64,000 bases of DNA from Gammaproteobacteria bacterium (GCA_009839505.1 VXPO01000178.1:32418-96417); one strand, 5' to 3'. Shown: positions 24,968 to 34,477, numbered from the stretch's first letter. A program made the numbers and translations. Notes: a model not told the origin generated them from the letters alone.

Positions 24968-25822
24968 TTATTCATCCAAAGGGTGAATTCGGCTTGAACC
25001 CAGCAGTGCCTCCATCATCCGGTGTGCCGTCTCGGCACCGGAGTTCTGGTTCTGGCCGGTCACCAGATGACCATCGACGACCACGTGATTCGCGAACATG
25101 TCGCGGAACCGGGTCTCGCCCTCGAATTGGGCGCCGGCGGCGCGCAGGTCGCGCTCGGGATGCATCGGCGTGAAGGTGATGCCGAGTTCCTCGATTTGTT
25201 TGTCCGTGACCGCCGCGATGCGTCGACCCCGGACCAAAGGTTCCCCGGTCGGGGTGATCGCTTGAAGCAATCCGAGCGGGCCGTGGCACACCCCGCCGAC
25301 GATCGCGTTGTTGGCGTACGCTTCGCTGACCTTCCCGCCGAGCGTCACAGACTGGCCTAGGTCGTAGGCCGCGCCCCAGCCACCGGCGAGGAATACAATG
25401 TCGTACGAACTCGCGTCGACGTCTTCGATGGCGAGCGACCGCTCGACCTTGGCTCTGGCAGCCGCATCCCGGAGGAAGCGCCTGTCCGCCGGGCTCGCGA
25501 CCGGCCAGCGCAAAGACTGCGGCTCGATAGGGATGGGACCGCCTTGAATGCTGGCGATGTCGACAACCATCCCGGCGTCCGTGAACGCGTAGTAGGGGAC
25601 GGTCATCTCGGAGGCCCAGACACCGGTCGGTTTACCCGAGTCGCCGAGCATCGCGTGGCTGGTCGTGATGACCAGGGCATGACGACCGCCCAGATCCATT
25701 GCCGGGATTTCGTAATGGGGGTGCAGCCCAATGCCGACTAGCAATCTCGGCAGTCCCAACCAGACGCCGATCGCCACGACGACGACGGCGAAGCCGATTC
25801 CCACCAATCGCTTGCGCTTCAT
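24968..25822 (-). CDS. membrane-anchored DJ-1/PfpI family protein
   Basis: A 284-residue protein with an N-terminal membrane segment (residues 5-28) and a DJ-1/PfpI (class I glutamine amidotransferase-like) domain of the Hsp31-like type. The nucleophile Cys is in GGVCHGPLGLL, preceded by FLAGGWGAAYDLG. The family contains glyoxalase III, deglycase-like and chaperone-like members; anchoring to the membrane is less common. It is 14 bases downstream of the haloalkane dehalogenase stop on the same strand, so co-transcription is likely. Confidence 0.8.
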   Translation of the reverse strand: MKRKRLVGIGFAVVVVAIGVWLGLPRLLVGIGLHPHYEIPAMDLGGRHALVITTSHAMLGDSGKPTGVWASEMTVPYYAFTDAGMVVDIASIQGGPIPIEPQSLRWPVASPADRRFLRDAAARAKVERSLAIEDVDASSYDIVFLAGGWGAAYDLGQSVTLGGKVSEAYANNAIVGGVCHGPLGLLQAITPTGEPLVRGRRIAAVTDKQIEELGITFTPMHPERDLRAAGAQFEGETRFRDMFANHVVVDGHLVTGQNQNSGAETAHRMMEALLGSSRIHPLDE

Positions 25823-25836
25823 GTCGCCAACCCCCC

Positions 25837-26859
25837 TCAACCGGTACGAACGAAGTCGGACACGATCCGCGCAAGAACGTCTCCGCGCCCTTCCTGGAGG
25901 AAGTGGCCGCCTCCCTCGATCCTCTGGTGAGGTCGTCCCTCGGCACCCGGTACGCGCTGCCGGAACAACGCATCGCCGCCGCCGGTGACGGGGTCGTTGT
26001 CGGTGAACGCGCACAGGAACGGCTTGTCCCACTCGCGAAACACCTTCCAGGCGGCAACCTGCTCGGCGACGCAGGGCGCATCGGGCAGCAACGGCACCTG
26101 CGTCGGCATGGCGCGGGGGCCCATCTTGTAGGAGGGATCCGGGAACGGTGCGTCGTATGCTGCGACTTCCTCCGGGGTGAGCGTAGTGCCGCCGCCCCCA
26201 GCAACGCTAAAGGCGACGATCGTGCCGACCGGCAGATCCTCGGTCTCCCAAGTCCACTTCTGCCAGTAGGCGAACTTCAAGGCGCGCGTTTCGGGGTCGA
26301 TGGAGGTGAGCGCAGCCGTCATATCCTGCATCGTCGGCGTCGGCGTGGCGGGGCCGAGGAACTCCTTGATCGCCCGAAGTTGGTCTTCCGGCATGTCGAG
26401 GGCCAGCGGCAGGCCGGTGTTCGCCGCCACGATCCGCTCGAAGCGATCCGGGTTTTCGGCGGCCATCCGCAGGCCGATCAGCCCGCCCCAGTCCTGTCCG
26501 ACGAGGGTCGCGCCGCGCACGTTGTTGGCTACGAGCCAGGCGTTGAGCCACCCGACCTGGCGGTTGTAGCTGTAGTCCTCGCGTCGCGCCGGCTTGTCGG
26601 AGCGGCCGAAGCCGACCAGGTCAGGTGCCAGCACGCGCAGGCCGTCGGCGACGAGCAACGGGATCATCTTGCGGTAGAGATAGCTCCAGGTCGGTTGCCC
26701 GTGCATGCACAGCACGATTGGCCCATCCCTCGGTCCGGCGTCGACGTGGTGGATGCGGAGCGTGCCCCCCTCGCCGTCGGCAACGTCGGTGTAGTGAGGC
26801 TCGTAGGGAAAGCCGGGCAGGTTGGCGAAGTGTTCGTCGGGCGTGCGTAGGGTCTCCAT
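25837..26859 (-). CDS. haloalkane dehalogenase (alpha/beta-hydrolase)
   Basis: A 340-residue alpha/beta-hydrolase with the haloalkane dehalogenase signature. The oxyanion motif HGQPTWSYLYR is at residues 53-63, the nucleophile Asp123 and the halide-stabilising Trp124 in VGQDWGG, the catalytic acid in CAFTDNDP and the His in EGGGHFLQE. Asp in place of Ser as nucleophile separates it from ordinary esterases. It would hydrolyse haloalkanes to alcohols and halide. The closely linked upstream sulfatase gene ends four bases before... in transcription order the sulfatase stop (26863) precedes this start (26859), so the two form a unit with the DJ-1 gene. Confidence 0.88.
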   Translation of the reverse strand: METLRTPDEHFANLPGFPYEPHYTDVADGEGGTLRIHHVDAGPRDGPIVLCMHGQPTWSYLYRKMIPLLVADGLRVLAPDLVGFGRSDKPARREDYSYNRQVGWLNAWLVANNVRGATLVGQDWGGLIGLRMAAENPDRFERIVAANTGLPLALDMPEDQLRAIKEFLGPATPTPTMQDMTAALTSIDPETRALKFAYWQKWTWETEDLPVGTIVAFSVAGGGGTTLTPEEVAAYDAPFPDPSYKMGPRAMPTQVPLLPDAPCVAEQVAAWKVFREWDKPFLCAFTDNDPVTGGGDALFRQRVPGAEGRPHQRIEGGGHFLQEGRGDVLARIVSDFVRTG

Positions 26860-26862
26860 GGA

Positions 26863-28716
26863 CTACTCCTGGGGTAAGTGTGTTGGGGGACGTTGGGGTC
26901 GCCGTCGCCGGATGAGCCAGACGGCAAGACCGAACAGCACCACGACAAGGCCGGCACCGGCGATCACCAGGTGCAAGTTCGCCTTCGCCCGGTCGTAGAG
27001 GTAGTTGATCAGCAACTGCCGCGTCGGCGAGTAGGCGGCCGGTACTTCGAGCACGCCCACGCGTGCCGCGTAGGCTTCGTAGTCGGCGAGCATCTGGGCG
27101 AGGCGTTGGGGTTGTTCGACTGCCAGGTCGCGGGTCTCGCCCGGATCCTCGGCGAGGTCGAACAAGCGCCATTGGCGGTCGCCGTCGGGCGCACCGACGC
27201 GCACGAGCTTGTGGTCGCCCTTGAAGACGCCGGCGTTACCGGCGGTTTCGAAGCCGATCGCCGCGTCCGGCGGGTGAATGTCGACACCGAGGTTGCGCAG
27301 CGCCGGTGCGAGGCTGCGACCGCTGATGGGATGCTTGCCGGACGGCGTGGCGCCACTCGTGCCGGTGAGTTCGAGGAGCGTCGGCGCGATGTCCGTCGCG
27401 TAGGTAAACGCCGGGGATACTCCCCTCGCCTCAACGCCGGGTCCCGCAATGATCAGCGGTACGCGAATGCCCCCTTCGCCCCCGTGGAACTTGTAATACG
27501 CCAGCGGCGCCGCCGCAGCCCGCGCAAAGTGCGGCCCGATGATGGCGTAGCTTCCCCGTTCGCCAAGAGTCGCTAGGTCGCGGCGGTAGCCGACGTCTTC
27601 GGCCCAAGCGTCGAACGTGGCGCTTGCCGCGGGGTCGCCGGCCTCGGGTCCGTTGTCGGACAGCACGACGAAGACCGTGTTGGCGAGGAGGTCCGTGCCG
27701 TCGAGATAGTCCACGAAACGACCGAAGTGGTGGTCCATCGCCTCGAGCATCGCCGCGTTGACGGCCATGTTCTTGGCGGCAAACGCCTTCTCGTCGGGCG
27801 CCAGCGCCGCCCAGTCGGCCTGCGCGGGAGTATCCGATGGCGCTGCGGTGGGCGGAAAGACGCCGCTCTCGACGGCACCGAGATGGCGCGCTCTTCGCAG
27901 GGCATCCCAGCCCTCGTCGTAGACGCCTTCGTAGCGCTCGATGAACTCGCGTGGCGCTTGAACCGGCAGATGCACCGCCTGAAACGCGAGGTAGGCGAAG
28001 AAGGGCCGCGGCTGGGTAGCCGACGTCCGGTCGGCCGCGATGAACTCGACGAGTTTGTCCACCAGGTGCTCGGACGAGTAGAAGTCGTCCGGCAGATCGG
28101 TGGGCTTGCCGTCGGCGAACCAGGGCGGCTCGCCGTAGATGGGCAGGTACGGCTTCTTCTCGAAGTTGTCGGCGCCGGTGGAATCGAGTGCGAACGTTCG
28201 GTCGAAGCCCCGGGCGCTGGGCAGGGAGGTTGGCGTGTGGCCGAGGTTCCACTTGCCGCTTAAGTAGGTGCGGTAGCCGGCATCGCGCAGGCGGCTGGCG
28301 ACGGTGACCACGTCGGTGCGCAACTCGCCTTCGTAGCCGGGTCGCCCACGGTGACGGAGCGGGGTCGCGACGTAGAGGCTCGCCACGCCGGCGAGGTGGG
28401 CGTCGACGCCGGTCAGCAGCATGGCGCGCGACGGCGAGCACATCGGCGAAACGTGGAAGTTGCTGAACATCACCCCGCGCGAGGCGATCGCATCGATGTG
28501 CGGCGTGCGGATCTCGCTGCCGTACGCGCCCAAATCCGAGAATCCGACATCGTCCGCTACGACCACGACAACGTTTGGGCGTGACGCAACCGGAGTCGCG
28601 CCTTCGGCAGCCATCGACGTCGGTGCGAACAGAGTCGTGACGGTCGTCAGGGCTGCGGCCAACGCAATGAGCTCCGCCGCCCGACGGGACGAAGCTGCGC
28701 GAGCTCTTTGGTCCAT
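26863..28716 (-). CDS. arylsulfatase, membrane-anchored at the C terminus
   Basis: A 617-residue sulfatase of the formylglycine-dependent S1 type. A signal peptide covers residues 1-37. Metal-binding Asp55-Asp56 are in VADDVGFSD and the modifiable cysteine is Cys93 in CSPSR, the maturation signature. SGKWNLGH supplies the substrate-site Lys and His. The C terminus has a membrane helix followed by an arginine-rich tail (VVVLFGLAVWLIRRRRP), so the enzyme is probably tethered in the inner membrane facing the periplasm. The start at 28716 has no clear ribosome site. Opposite orientation to the regulator at 28819 and the second sulfatase. No maturase gene is seen. Confidence 0.9.
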   Translation of the reverse strand: MDQRARAASSRRAAELIALAAALTTVTTLFAPTSMAAEGATPVASRPNVVVVVADDVGFSDLGAYGSEIRTPHIDAIASRGVMFSNFHVSPMCSPSRAMLLTGVDAHLAGVASLYVATPLRHRGRPGYEGELRTDVVTVASRLRDAGYRTYLSGKWNLGHTPTSLPSARGFDRTFALDSTGADNFEKKPYLPIYGEPPWFADGKPTDLPDDFYSSEHLVDKLVEFIAADRTSATQPRPFFAYLAFQAVHLPVQAPREFIERYEGVYDEGWDALRRARHLGAVESGVFPPTAAPSDTPAQADWAALAPDEKAFAAKNMAVNAAMLEAMDHHFGRFVDYLDGTDLLANTVFVVLSDNGPEAGDPAASATFDAWAEDVGYRRDLATLGERGSYAIIGPHFARAAAAPLAYYKFHGGEGGIRVPLIIAGPGVEARGVSPAFTYATDIAPTLLELTGTSGATPSGKHPISGRSLAPALRNLGVDIHPPDAAIGFETAGNAGVFKGDHKLVRVGAPDGDRQWRLFDLAEDPGETRDLAVEQPQRLAQMLADYEAYAARVGVLEVPAAYSPTRQLLINYLYDRAKANLHLVIAGAGLVVVLFGLAVWLIRRRRPQRPPTHLPQE

Positions 28717-28741
28717 ACAGGAGTTTTTGCGTACCGCCGAA

Positions 28742-28758
28742 TTAATGTCTATCATTAA
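28742..28758. promoter_or_regulatory. palindromic operator candidate in the sulfatase/TetR gap
   Basis: TTAATGTCTATCATTAA is a perfect inverted repeat with six-base arms and a five-base centre. Related half-sites (GAATGTCATT) recur at 28774-28783. Both lie in the 102-base divergent region between the sulfatase start (28716) and the TetR start (28819), the typical place for a TetR operator controlling both directions. Confidence 0.55.
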
Positions 28759-28818
28759 ACCATCGAAAGTGATGAATGTCATTAGGGGCAATTCGTGGGT
28801 AGGGGTACGACGGTTTCG

Positions 28819-29499
28819 ATGAGCGCCCGGGCAAGGACGGCGACGTCTGCGGCCGGCGAGTCCACGCGCGGCGCCCTGCTTCGGGCCGCCGAGCGACTGT
28901 TCGCAGAACTCGGCATTGGCCCGACCTCCACCCGTGCGATCCTTCGCGAAGCACAACAGCGCAACGAGTCGGCGCTGCACTACCACTTCGGCGGTCGCGA
29001 GGGCCTGATCGACGCCCTCTACAGCGAGCGCGGCGCCCAGGTTGCCCTCGAGCGCGAGCGCATGCTGCGGGAACTTGACGCATCCGGCGAAGCGCAGGAC
29101 GTTCGCCGGCTGTGTGCGGTGGCGGTCCTGCCGCCGGTCCGTATCGTGCGTCGGAATCCGGAGTTCGCGCTTTTCTTGAAAGTGGTTGGCCAGTTGGCGT
29201 TCCTGCCCAGCGATGCGCTCCAGGACCGGGCGAGGCGCTATACGGGCGCATCCGCGCAGGAGGTCTCGGCCCGTATTCGCGCGCAGCTTCCGATTCCCGA
29301 GGCGCTCGCTGACCGACGGATCGAGCTGATGCACCGCATGGCCGTCTTGGCACTTTCTCAGCGAGCGTTGTCCGGCGGCAGTTTCGACGGACCCGGGGCA
29401 GGCCTGTTCTTCGAGACCCTGCTCGATGCGATGGCGGCTGTTCTCGAAGGGCCGGTCTCGCCCGCGACCGAACGCGAACTCGCGAGGGCGTCCCAATGA
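28819..29499 (+). CDS. TetR/AcrR family regulator
   Basis: A 226-residue regulator. Residues 15-62 form the TetR DNA-binding domain (RGALLRAAERLFAELGIGPTSTRAILREA, with YHFGGREGLIDALY in the second half). The rest is helical with no family signature. The frame opens with GTG at 28795 but the ATG at 28819 gives a normal TetR N terminus. Its stop overlaps the ATG of the downstream sulfatase (ATGA), and the other sulfatase diverges from it, so it is the obvious candidate controller of both. Confidence 0.85.
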   Translation: MSARARTATSAAGESTRGALLRAAERLFAELGIGPTSTRAILREAQQRNESALHYHFGGREGLIDALYSERGAQVALERERMLRELDASGEAQDVRRLCAVAVLPPVRIVRRNPEFALFLKVVGQLAFLPSDALQDRARRYTGASAQEVSARIRAQLPIPEALADRRIELMHRMAVLALSQRALSGGSFDGPGAGLFFETLLDAMAAVLEGPVSPATERELARASQ

Positions 29500-31154
29500 G
29501 CCGGCGCGCGGGTGTTCTGATCGGTTTTGCGCTGGCCGTCGTGGCGGCTGCCGGCATTGCCTGGGTCTACCGTTTAGAGATCCTGCTAGAGATCGTCGAG
29601 ATTCGACTGCACGACGACGTCGCACCGAACCGAAGGATCGAGTGGGACTCGGGGGCCGATCCGGCGGGCCGATCCGAGGCAGAAAGGCCGCCCAACATCG
29701 TCGTGATCCTCGCGGACGATCTCGGCTGGAACGACCTCTCCTGGCTCGGCGGCGGTGTCGCCGGCGGCACCGTGCCCACGCCGAACATCGACTCGCTGGC
29801 ACGGGAGGGCGTCCACTTCGCGAACGGCTATGCGGCCAACGGCACCTGTGCGCCCTCGCGAGCGGCGCTGATGACCGGCCGCTACGCCACCCGCTTCGGC
29901 TTCGAGTTCACCCCGACGCCTGCCAGCTTCAGCACCATGGTGCCCCTGCTTGGGAACAGGAGGCCGGGAACCCTTCGCACGACCATCATCGAAGACGCGG
30001 GATCCTCGATCGCCTACGACGACATGGGCGTGCCTCCGTCCGAGATCACCCTCGCCGAGTTGCTTGCCGACGCGGGCTACCACAGCGTGCACATCGGCAA
30101 GTGGCACCTGGGCTTGAGCGGCGGCATGGCACCCCACGACCAGGGTTTCGACGAGAGCCTGCTCATGGCAAGCGGACTCTACCTACCCGAGGACCACCCG
30201 GATGTCGTCAACTCGAAGCAGGACTTCGACGGCATCGATCGCTTCCTGTGGCGTGCCATGCAGTTCTCCGCCTCGTTCAACGGCGGCCCGAAGTTCGAGC
30301 CGGGCGGCTACCTGACGGACTACTACACCGACGAAGCCGTTCGGGTCATCGAGGCCAACGCGGACCGGCCGTTCTTCCTCTACCTCGCGCACTGGGCCGT
30401 ACACACGCCGCTACAGGCACTGAAGGCCGACTACGATGCCCTGTCGCACATCGAGGAGCACCGCCTGCGCGTCTACGCCGCGATGGTCCGCTCCCTCGAC
30501 CGCAGCGTTGGCCGGGTCCTTGCCGCGCTGCGCGAGAACGGCCTCGAGGACAACACGCTCGTATTCCTCACATCGGACAACGGCGCACCGGGCTACATCG
30601 GCCTGCCGCGGGTCAACCAGCCATTCCGTGGCTGGAAGATCAGCTTCTTCGAGGGCGGCATCCATGTGCCCTTCTTCCTCAAGTGGCCGGCACGCCTGGA
30701 AGGCGGGCAGACCTTCGAGGCCCCGGTACACGGTTTCGACATCTTCTCGACGGCCGCGGCGGCGGCGGGTGTCGAACTGCCCCGCGACCGGACGATCGAC
30801 GGCGTCGATCTCGTGCCCTTTGTCGAAGGCGTTGCGGCGGGCGTGCCCCACGAACGGCTGTTCTGGCGCTCGGGGGGCTACGAGGTCGTTCTCGCCGACG
30901 GCTACAAGCTCCAAGTCAGCGATCCGCCGGGCAAGACCTGGCTATTTCACCTCGCGAGCGATCCCACCGAGCAGCGCAATCTCGCTGCCGCGGCGCCCGA
31001 ACGGGTCGCGGCGCTCAAGCAGCTCCTGGCGGAGCACAACGCCGAACAGGCACCGCCGCTCTGGCCGTCAGCGGTCGTTTCGCCGATCAACATCGACAAG
31101 ACGCTGCTCGATCCCGACGCGCCCGACGACGAGTTCATCTACTGGTTCAATTGA
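29496..31154 (+). CDS. arylsulfatase, membrane-anchored at the N terminus
   Basis: A 552-residue formylglycine-type sulfatase. Residues 6-25 are an uncleaved membrane helix or signal anchor. Asp74-Asp75 (ILADDLGWND) bind metal and Cys118 in CAPSR is the residue converted to formylglycine. GKWHLGL, the SDNGAPG metal site and WKISFFEGGIHVPFFLKWP are typical. The C terminus has the LFHLASDPTEQRNLA block common in the family. Translationally coupled to the TetR gene by a four-base overlap. Together with the divergent sulfatase it may desulfate sulfated glycans or sterols. Confidence 0.92.
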   Translation: MSRRAGVLIGFALAVVAAAGIAWVYRLEILLEIVEIRLHDDVAPNRRIEWDSGADPAGRSEAERPPNIVVILADDLGWNDLSWLGGGVAGGTVPTPNIDSLAREGVHFANGYAANGTCAPSRAALMTGRYATRFGFEFTPTPASFSTMVPLLGNRRPGTLRTTIIEDAGSSIAYDDMGVPPSEITLAELLADAGYHSVHIGKWHLGLSGGMAPHDQGFDESLLMASGLYLPEDHPDVVNSKQDFDGIDRFLWRAMQFSASFNGGPKFEPGGYLTDYYTDEAVRVIEANADRPFFLYLAHWAVHTPLQALKADYDALSHIEEHRLRVYAAMVRSLDRSVGRVLAALRENGLEDNTLVFLTSDNGAPGYIGLPRVNQPFRGWKISFFEGGIHVPFFLKWPARLEGGQTFEAPVHGFDIFSTAAAAAGVELPRDRTIDGVDLVPFVEGVAAGVPHERLFWRSGGYEVVLADGYKLQVSDPPGKTWLFHLASDPTEQRNLAAAAPERVAALKQLLAEHNAEQAPPLWPSAVVSPINIDKTLLDPDAPDDEFIYWFN

Positions 31155-31168
31155 TCGGGAGCGGGTTG

Positions 31169-31597
31169 CTACTCCGCCCGATAGTTGTCGTGGCACCCCT
31201 TGCAGGCCTGGCCGATGCCCCGAAACGCCATGCCGATCTCGCCGGCATCGCCTGACTCCGCGGCGGCCTTGAGTGTCTGCGCGGCTTCCTTGAACGCGTC
31301 GAGCTTGCTCTGGAAGTCCTCCGGGTTCTCCCAGATGGCATCGAGAGCGTCACCACCCTTGGAGCTCTCCGGGAACAACGTCGGCGCGATCTCCGCGAGA
31401 TCCGCCATGGCGCCGGCGTGGGTCGCCAAGTGGTCGGTGTGCGACACGTCGCCGCGGATGATGTCGACGATGGCGCGCATGTGCCCGCCGACGGCGCTCA
31501 TCGTGTGTTGGCGGTAGTTCACCTCGCCTTCAGACGCGGAAACCGCGACTGCGACTAGGCAGGCCGAGAGCGCCGTCGTGGCGAATCGGTTGTTCAT
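31169..31597 (-). CDS. cytochrome c' (class II c-type cytochrome)
   Basis: A 142-residue periplasmic protein with a signal peptide (residues 1-22) and the class II haem-attachment motif CKGCH at residues 132-136 near the C terminus, in ACKGCHDNYR. The rest is a four-helix bundle pattern (MRAIVDIIRGD, HLATHAGAMADLAEIAPTLFP). Cytochromes c' bind nitric oxide and CO and are linked to NO protection. It is convergent with the sulfatase, leaving 14 bases between stops. Confidence 0.9.
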   Translation of the reverse strand: MNNRFATTALSACLVAVAVSASEGEVNYRQHTMSAVGGHMRAIVDIIRGDVSHTDHLATHAGAMADLAEIAPTLFPESSKGGDALDAIWENPEDFQSKLDAFKEAAQTLKAAAESGDAGEIGMAFRGIGQACKGCHDNYRAE

Positions 31598-31662
31598 GGC
31601 TGCTCCCCTTAGCGTTGAATGATTTAGTGTATGCCCATCGAGCGTGAGTTGAGACTAGAAAT

Positions 31663-33120
31663 TTGCCTCGAGTGTCGCGCCCTGCTTGGCTAACGCTGGC
31701 CATTGTGGTCGTGATCGTGGCCGTGATTGTGTCACTCGGCACCTTGTGGTTTCTCGGCGACCCGTCCAGCGGCCCTGCGCCGAAGAACGGTCGAGACACA
31801 AGTGACGACACCACGCCCGTACCGGCCGGTGAACCGCCAACGGCGGACGCGCAGCCGGCTGCGAAGCCGCAAGTGCGGGTCTCGCCGACAGCGGACGAGG
31901 TCGTCTCCGATCCGGACTGCCGGATGGTGGTCGGCCAGCGGGCGGTGGCGGATACCGCCCTGGTCGTCCTGCCCTTGGGGGATGGCGCCTGGTTTGCGCT
32001 CGTGGACGGCGATGGCATCGAGTTCGAGGGCACCTTGCCGTTCGTACCGGAACGACCCGTGCTGGGCAGACGTCCCGACGGCACGATCCTGGCCGGATTC
32101 AGCTTCGACGGCAGTCTTCGAATCGTCCACGACGGACATGTGATCTACGAATTCGACAACGTCTGGGACTTCGACATCGCCAACAACGGTTCCTCCTTCT
32201 ACGTCGTCGAGCCGTTGGCGGGCGGTGCGTCACGGCTCATCGTCCGGAACCTCGATCTCCGGCAGGAGCATCACTTCGATCTGGGGACGACCATCGCGCG
32301 CACGGACAGGGGCTTGAGTTCGAGCGTCTCGTACTCGGTCGAGTTCGCCGAGGTCGGCGTTAAACCTTCACTCCTGAGAGCGGGGACGAACCGCTTCTAT
32401 CCGGTCACGGGCGGCGAGCCCCGGGAGGTCGTCGTCGAACACCCGGACGGCATGGCGCCGCGGGTGGTCTCCCTGTTCGAATCCAGCGAGGTGGCCTATC
32501 ACGCGTACATCCGATTCGACGCGGAGCGCACGGAACGTGGGCTGCCGGGCCAGGAATGGATGGTCGTCAAAGTTCAACAATCGTTCGATCGCGGCTCACA
32601 GAGCAGAACGGTGGTCTGGGCCCACGATCTGCTGGCCATCGGCCCGCTGACCCTACAGCAGTCGGAGGATGGCAACCTGCTCCTTCTCGCCGGCCCTGTT
32701 TCGGCCTTCGTGCTGGGTGCGGCCGACGGCCAGCAGGTCTTTTCCTATCCTAGCTACAGGCCGATCGCCTCCATGGACGGCAAGCGATTCGTCTATCCGC
32801 CGCGTGACAGGGACAACCGGCTCCAGTTGATGACCAGCCGATTCGTCGGCAACCGGTTGTTCTTCTACAAGTGGACCGAGGGCAAGCCGGGCGAGGTGGT
32901 GGTAGAGGGTGTTGATATCCGGCTGAACGGGTCGCGTCTGGACGGGCTTCACATGGTGCACCGTGACGTGGAAAAAATGCCGGACGAGTCGGACCTGGAC
33001 TTCGCCATGCGAACGCTGCTCGATCCTCGGAACCCCATTCCATGTACGGATCACGCCATTCTTGATCGGAGGTTGGAAGTACGGGATGGCCGGTTGACCT
33101 ATCAACGAGATGCGGAATAG
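31663..33120 (+). CDS. membrane-anchored protein of unknown function, paralogue A
   Basis: A 485-residue protein, the first of a tandem pair. Residues 7-32 are a membrane helix, followed by a Pro/Thr/Ala-rich linker and a long strand-rich domain. Conserved blocks shared with its neighbour are CRMVVGQ-type at about residue 86, GTLPFVPERPVLGRRPDGTILAGF, then VVHDGH-like repeats, a SYSVEFAE segment and a C terminus CTDHAILDRRLEVRDGRLTY. The repetitive strand pattern suggests a beta-propeller in the periplasm, though no named family is recognised. The TTG at 31663 is weakly supported; a GTG at 31672 is an alternative. Confidence 0.6.
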   Translation: MPRVSRPAWLTLAIVVVIVAVIVSLGTLWFLGDPSSGPAPKNGRDTSDDTTPVPAGEPPTADAQPAAKPQVRVSPTADEVVSDPDCRMVVGQRAVADTALVVLPLGDGAWFALVDGDGIEFEGTLPFVPERPVLGRRPDGTILAGFSFDGSLRIVHDGHVIYEFDNVWDFDIANNGSSFYVVEPLAGGASRLIVRNLDLRQEHHFDLGTTIARTDRGLSSSVSYSVEFAEVGVKPSLLRAGTNRFYPVTGGEPREVVVEHPDGMAPRVVSLFESSEVAYHAYIRFDAERTERGLPGQEWMVVKVQQSFDRGSQSRTVVWAHDLLAIGPLTLQQSEDGNLLLLAGPVSAFVLGAADGQQVFSYPSYRPIASMDGKRFVYPPRDRDNRLQLMTSRFVGNRLFFYKWTEGKPGEVVVEGVDIRLNGSRLDGLHMVHRDVEKMPDESDLDFAMRTLLDPRNPIPCTDHAILDRRLEVRDGRLTYQRDAE

Positions 33121-33163
33121 GTCCGGGGAACACGCATCGAGACGGGCGTTGTCGCTTAGCGCC

Positions 33164-34477
33164 ATGCGTATCGGCTGGTTATCGCTGGCTGTCCTGGCGG
33201 CCGGTGCTTTGGGTGTCGTGTTGTTCGTCGGGGTCGGTGGGCGCTCGCTGGAACCCGCTCCGGGTCGTCCCCCGCCCGCAGCGGTTGTCGCCGACCTAGG
33301 CTGCCGCATGGTCGTCGGAGAGGGAATGGCGCGGGACACCGCCCTCGTCTTCGTGCCCGTCGCCAGGGGCGCCTGGTTCGCGGTAGTCGACCACCGGGGC
33401 GTGGCATTCGACGGCACGTTGCCGTTCGTTCCTGACGACGTCTGGTTCGCCACCCGTGCGGACCGTACCGTACTGGCGGGGTTCGGTGGCGACGGCAAGC
33501 TGCGCGTCGTCCACGACGGACAGACGGTCTTCGAACTCGACGGCTACCGGTACTTCGGCGTCGCCGGGGACGGCTCCTCGTTCTTCGCCGTCGAAACGTC
33601 GACGGGTGCTGCATCGCGGCTGGTCGTGCATGGTCTCGATTCGCGCCAGCATCACGTGGACTTGGGGACAGCGTTGACCGACCCACCGCTATGGTATGGC
33701 GTGTCGTATTCGGGCGACTTCGACGAAATCGCGATCCTGCCCCTCCACGGAAACCCGGATGAAGTCAATCGGTTCTTTCCGGTCGGTGGAGGACAATCGC
33801 GCCAAGTCATCGTGAAGCGCAGACCTAGCATGTTCCCCAAGGACATCGTCGTGTTCGCGTCTAGCGAGGTCAGCTATCACGCCCGCAACAGGGGAACAAG
33901 CGAGCGCGACCGCCTGGGGTTGTACTGGACCATCAGCAAGGTCCGAAGAGATTTCGAGAACGGCACGGCACGGGAGAGGGAAGTCTGGTCGCGGGAATTC
34001 CGTTTCCTAGGTCCGCTCAACGTGGGCCTGTCCGGCGACGGAGCCTGGCTCGCCGTCCACGACTTATTCTGGGGTGTGCTCTTGATCGACACGGTCGACG
34101 GGAGAATCGCCTTCTCCGATCCGCCCAGGACCGCGGATTTCTCCCCAAACATGTTCTCGACTGGCGGTCGAGACGGTCCCGCCGACCTGTATTCCGCCAG
34201 GTTCTTCGACGGCCTCCTGCACGTAGTCCGATGGAGCCAGGCCGCGAACGAGGGAGTCGTCAAGGTATTCGAACTGGACGGCGGCGGGGACGGTGTTCGC
34301 CAGATCGACCGCGTCGAGATCAAGAAAGCGCCCGGCGAGTCCGACGAAGACTACGCGAGGCGGACCGAACCGGCGCCGGAGAACACGGTGACCTGCACCG
34401 ACGCCGCGCTTCTCCACGGGCGGCTGGTCCTGCGTGATGGCCGCTTGACCTACGAGCGTTCTCGTCGCGAACCGTGA
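33164..34477 (+). CDS. membrane-anchored protein of unknown function, paralogue B
   Basis: A 437-residue protein related to the one just before it: membrane helix at residues 3-24, then CRMVVGEGMARDTALVF, GTLPFVPDDVWFATRADRTVLAGF, RVVHDGQTVFELDG, and a C terminus CTDAALLHGRLVLRDGRLTY. Length and domain order match, with considerable divergence, so this is an old tandem duplication. An ATG at 33110 overlapping the upstream stop is also in frame. It is followed within eight bases by the MATE exporter. No function is known; a periplasmic sensor or binding role is possible. Confidence 0.6.
   Translation: MRIGWLSLAVLAAGALGVVLFVGVGGRSLEPAPGRPPPAAVVADLGCRMVVGEGMARDTALVFVPVARGAWFAVVDHRGVAFDGTLPFVPDDVWFATRADRTVLAGFGGDGKLRVVHDGQTVFELDGYRYFGVAGDGSSFFAVETSTGAASRLVVHGLDSRQHHVDLGTALTDPPLWYGVSYSGDFDEIAILPLHGNPDEVNRFFPVGGGQSRQVIVKRRPSMFPKDIVVFASSEVSYHARNRGTSERDRLGLYWTISKVRRDFENGTAREREVWSREFRFLGPLNVGLSGDGAWLAVHDLFWGVLLIDTVDGRIAFSDPPRTADFSPNMFSTGGRDGPADLYSARFFDGLLHVVRWSQAANEGVVKVFELDGGGDGVRQIDRVEIKKAPGESDEDYARRTEPAPENTVTCTDAALLHGRLVLRDGRLTYERSRREP

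Noticed and set aside
29426..31255. A 609-codon plus-strand frame overlapping the second sulfatase.
   Set aside because: Arg-rich shadow frame; the sulfatase frame holds all motifs.
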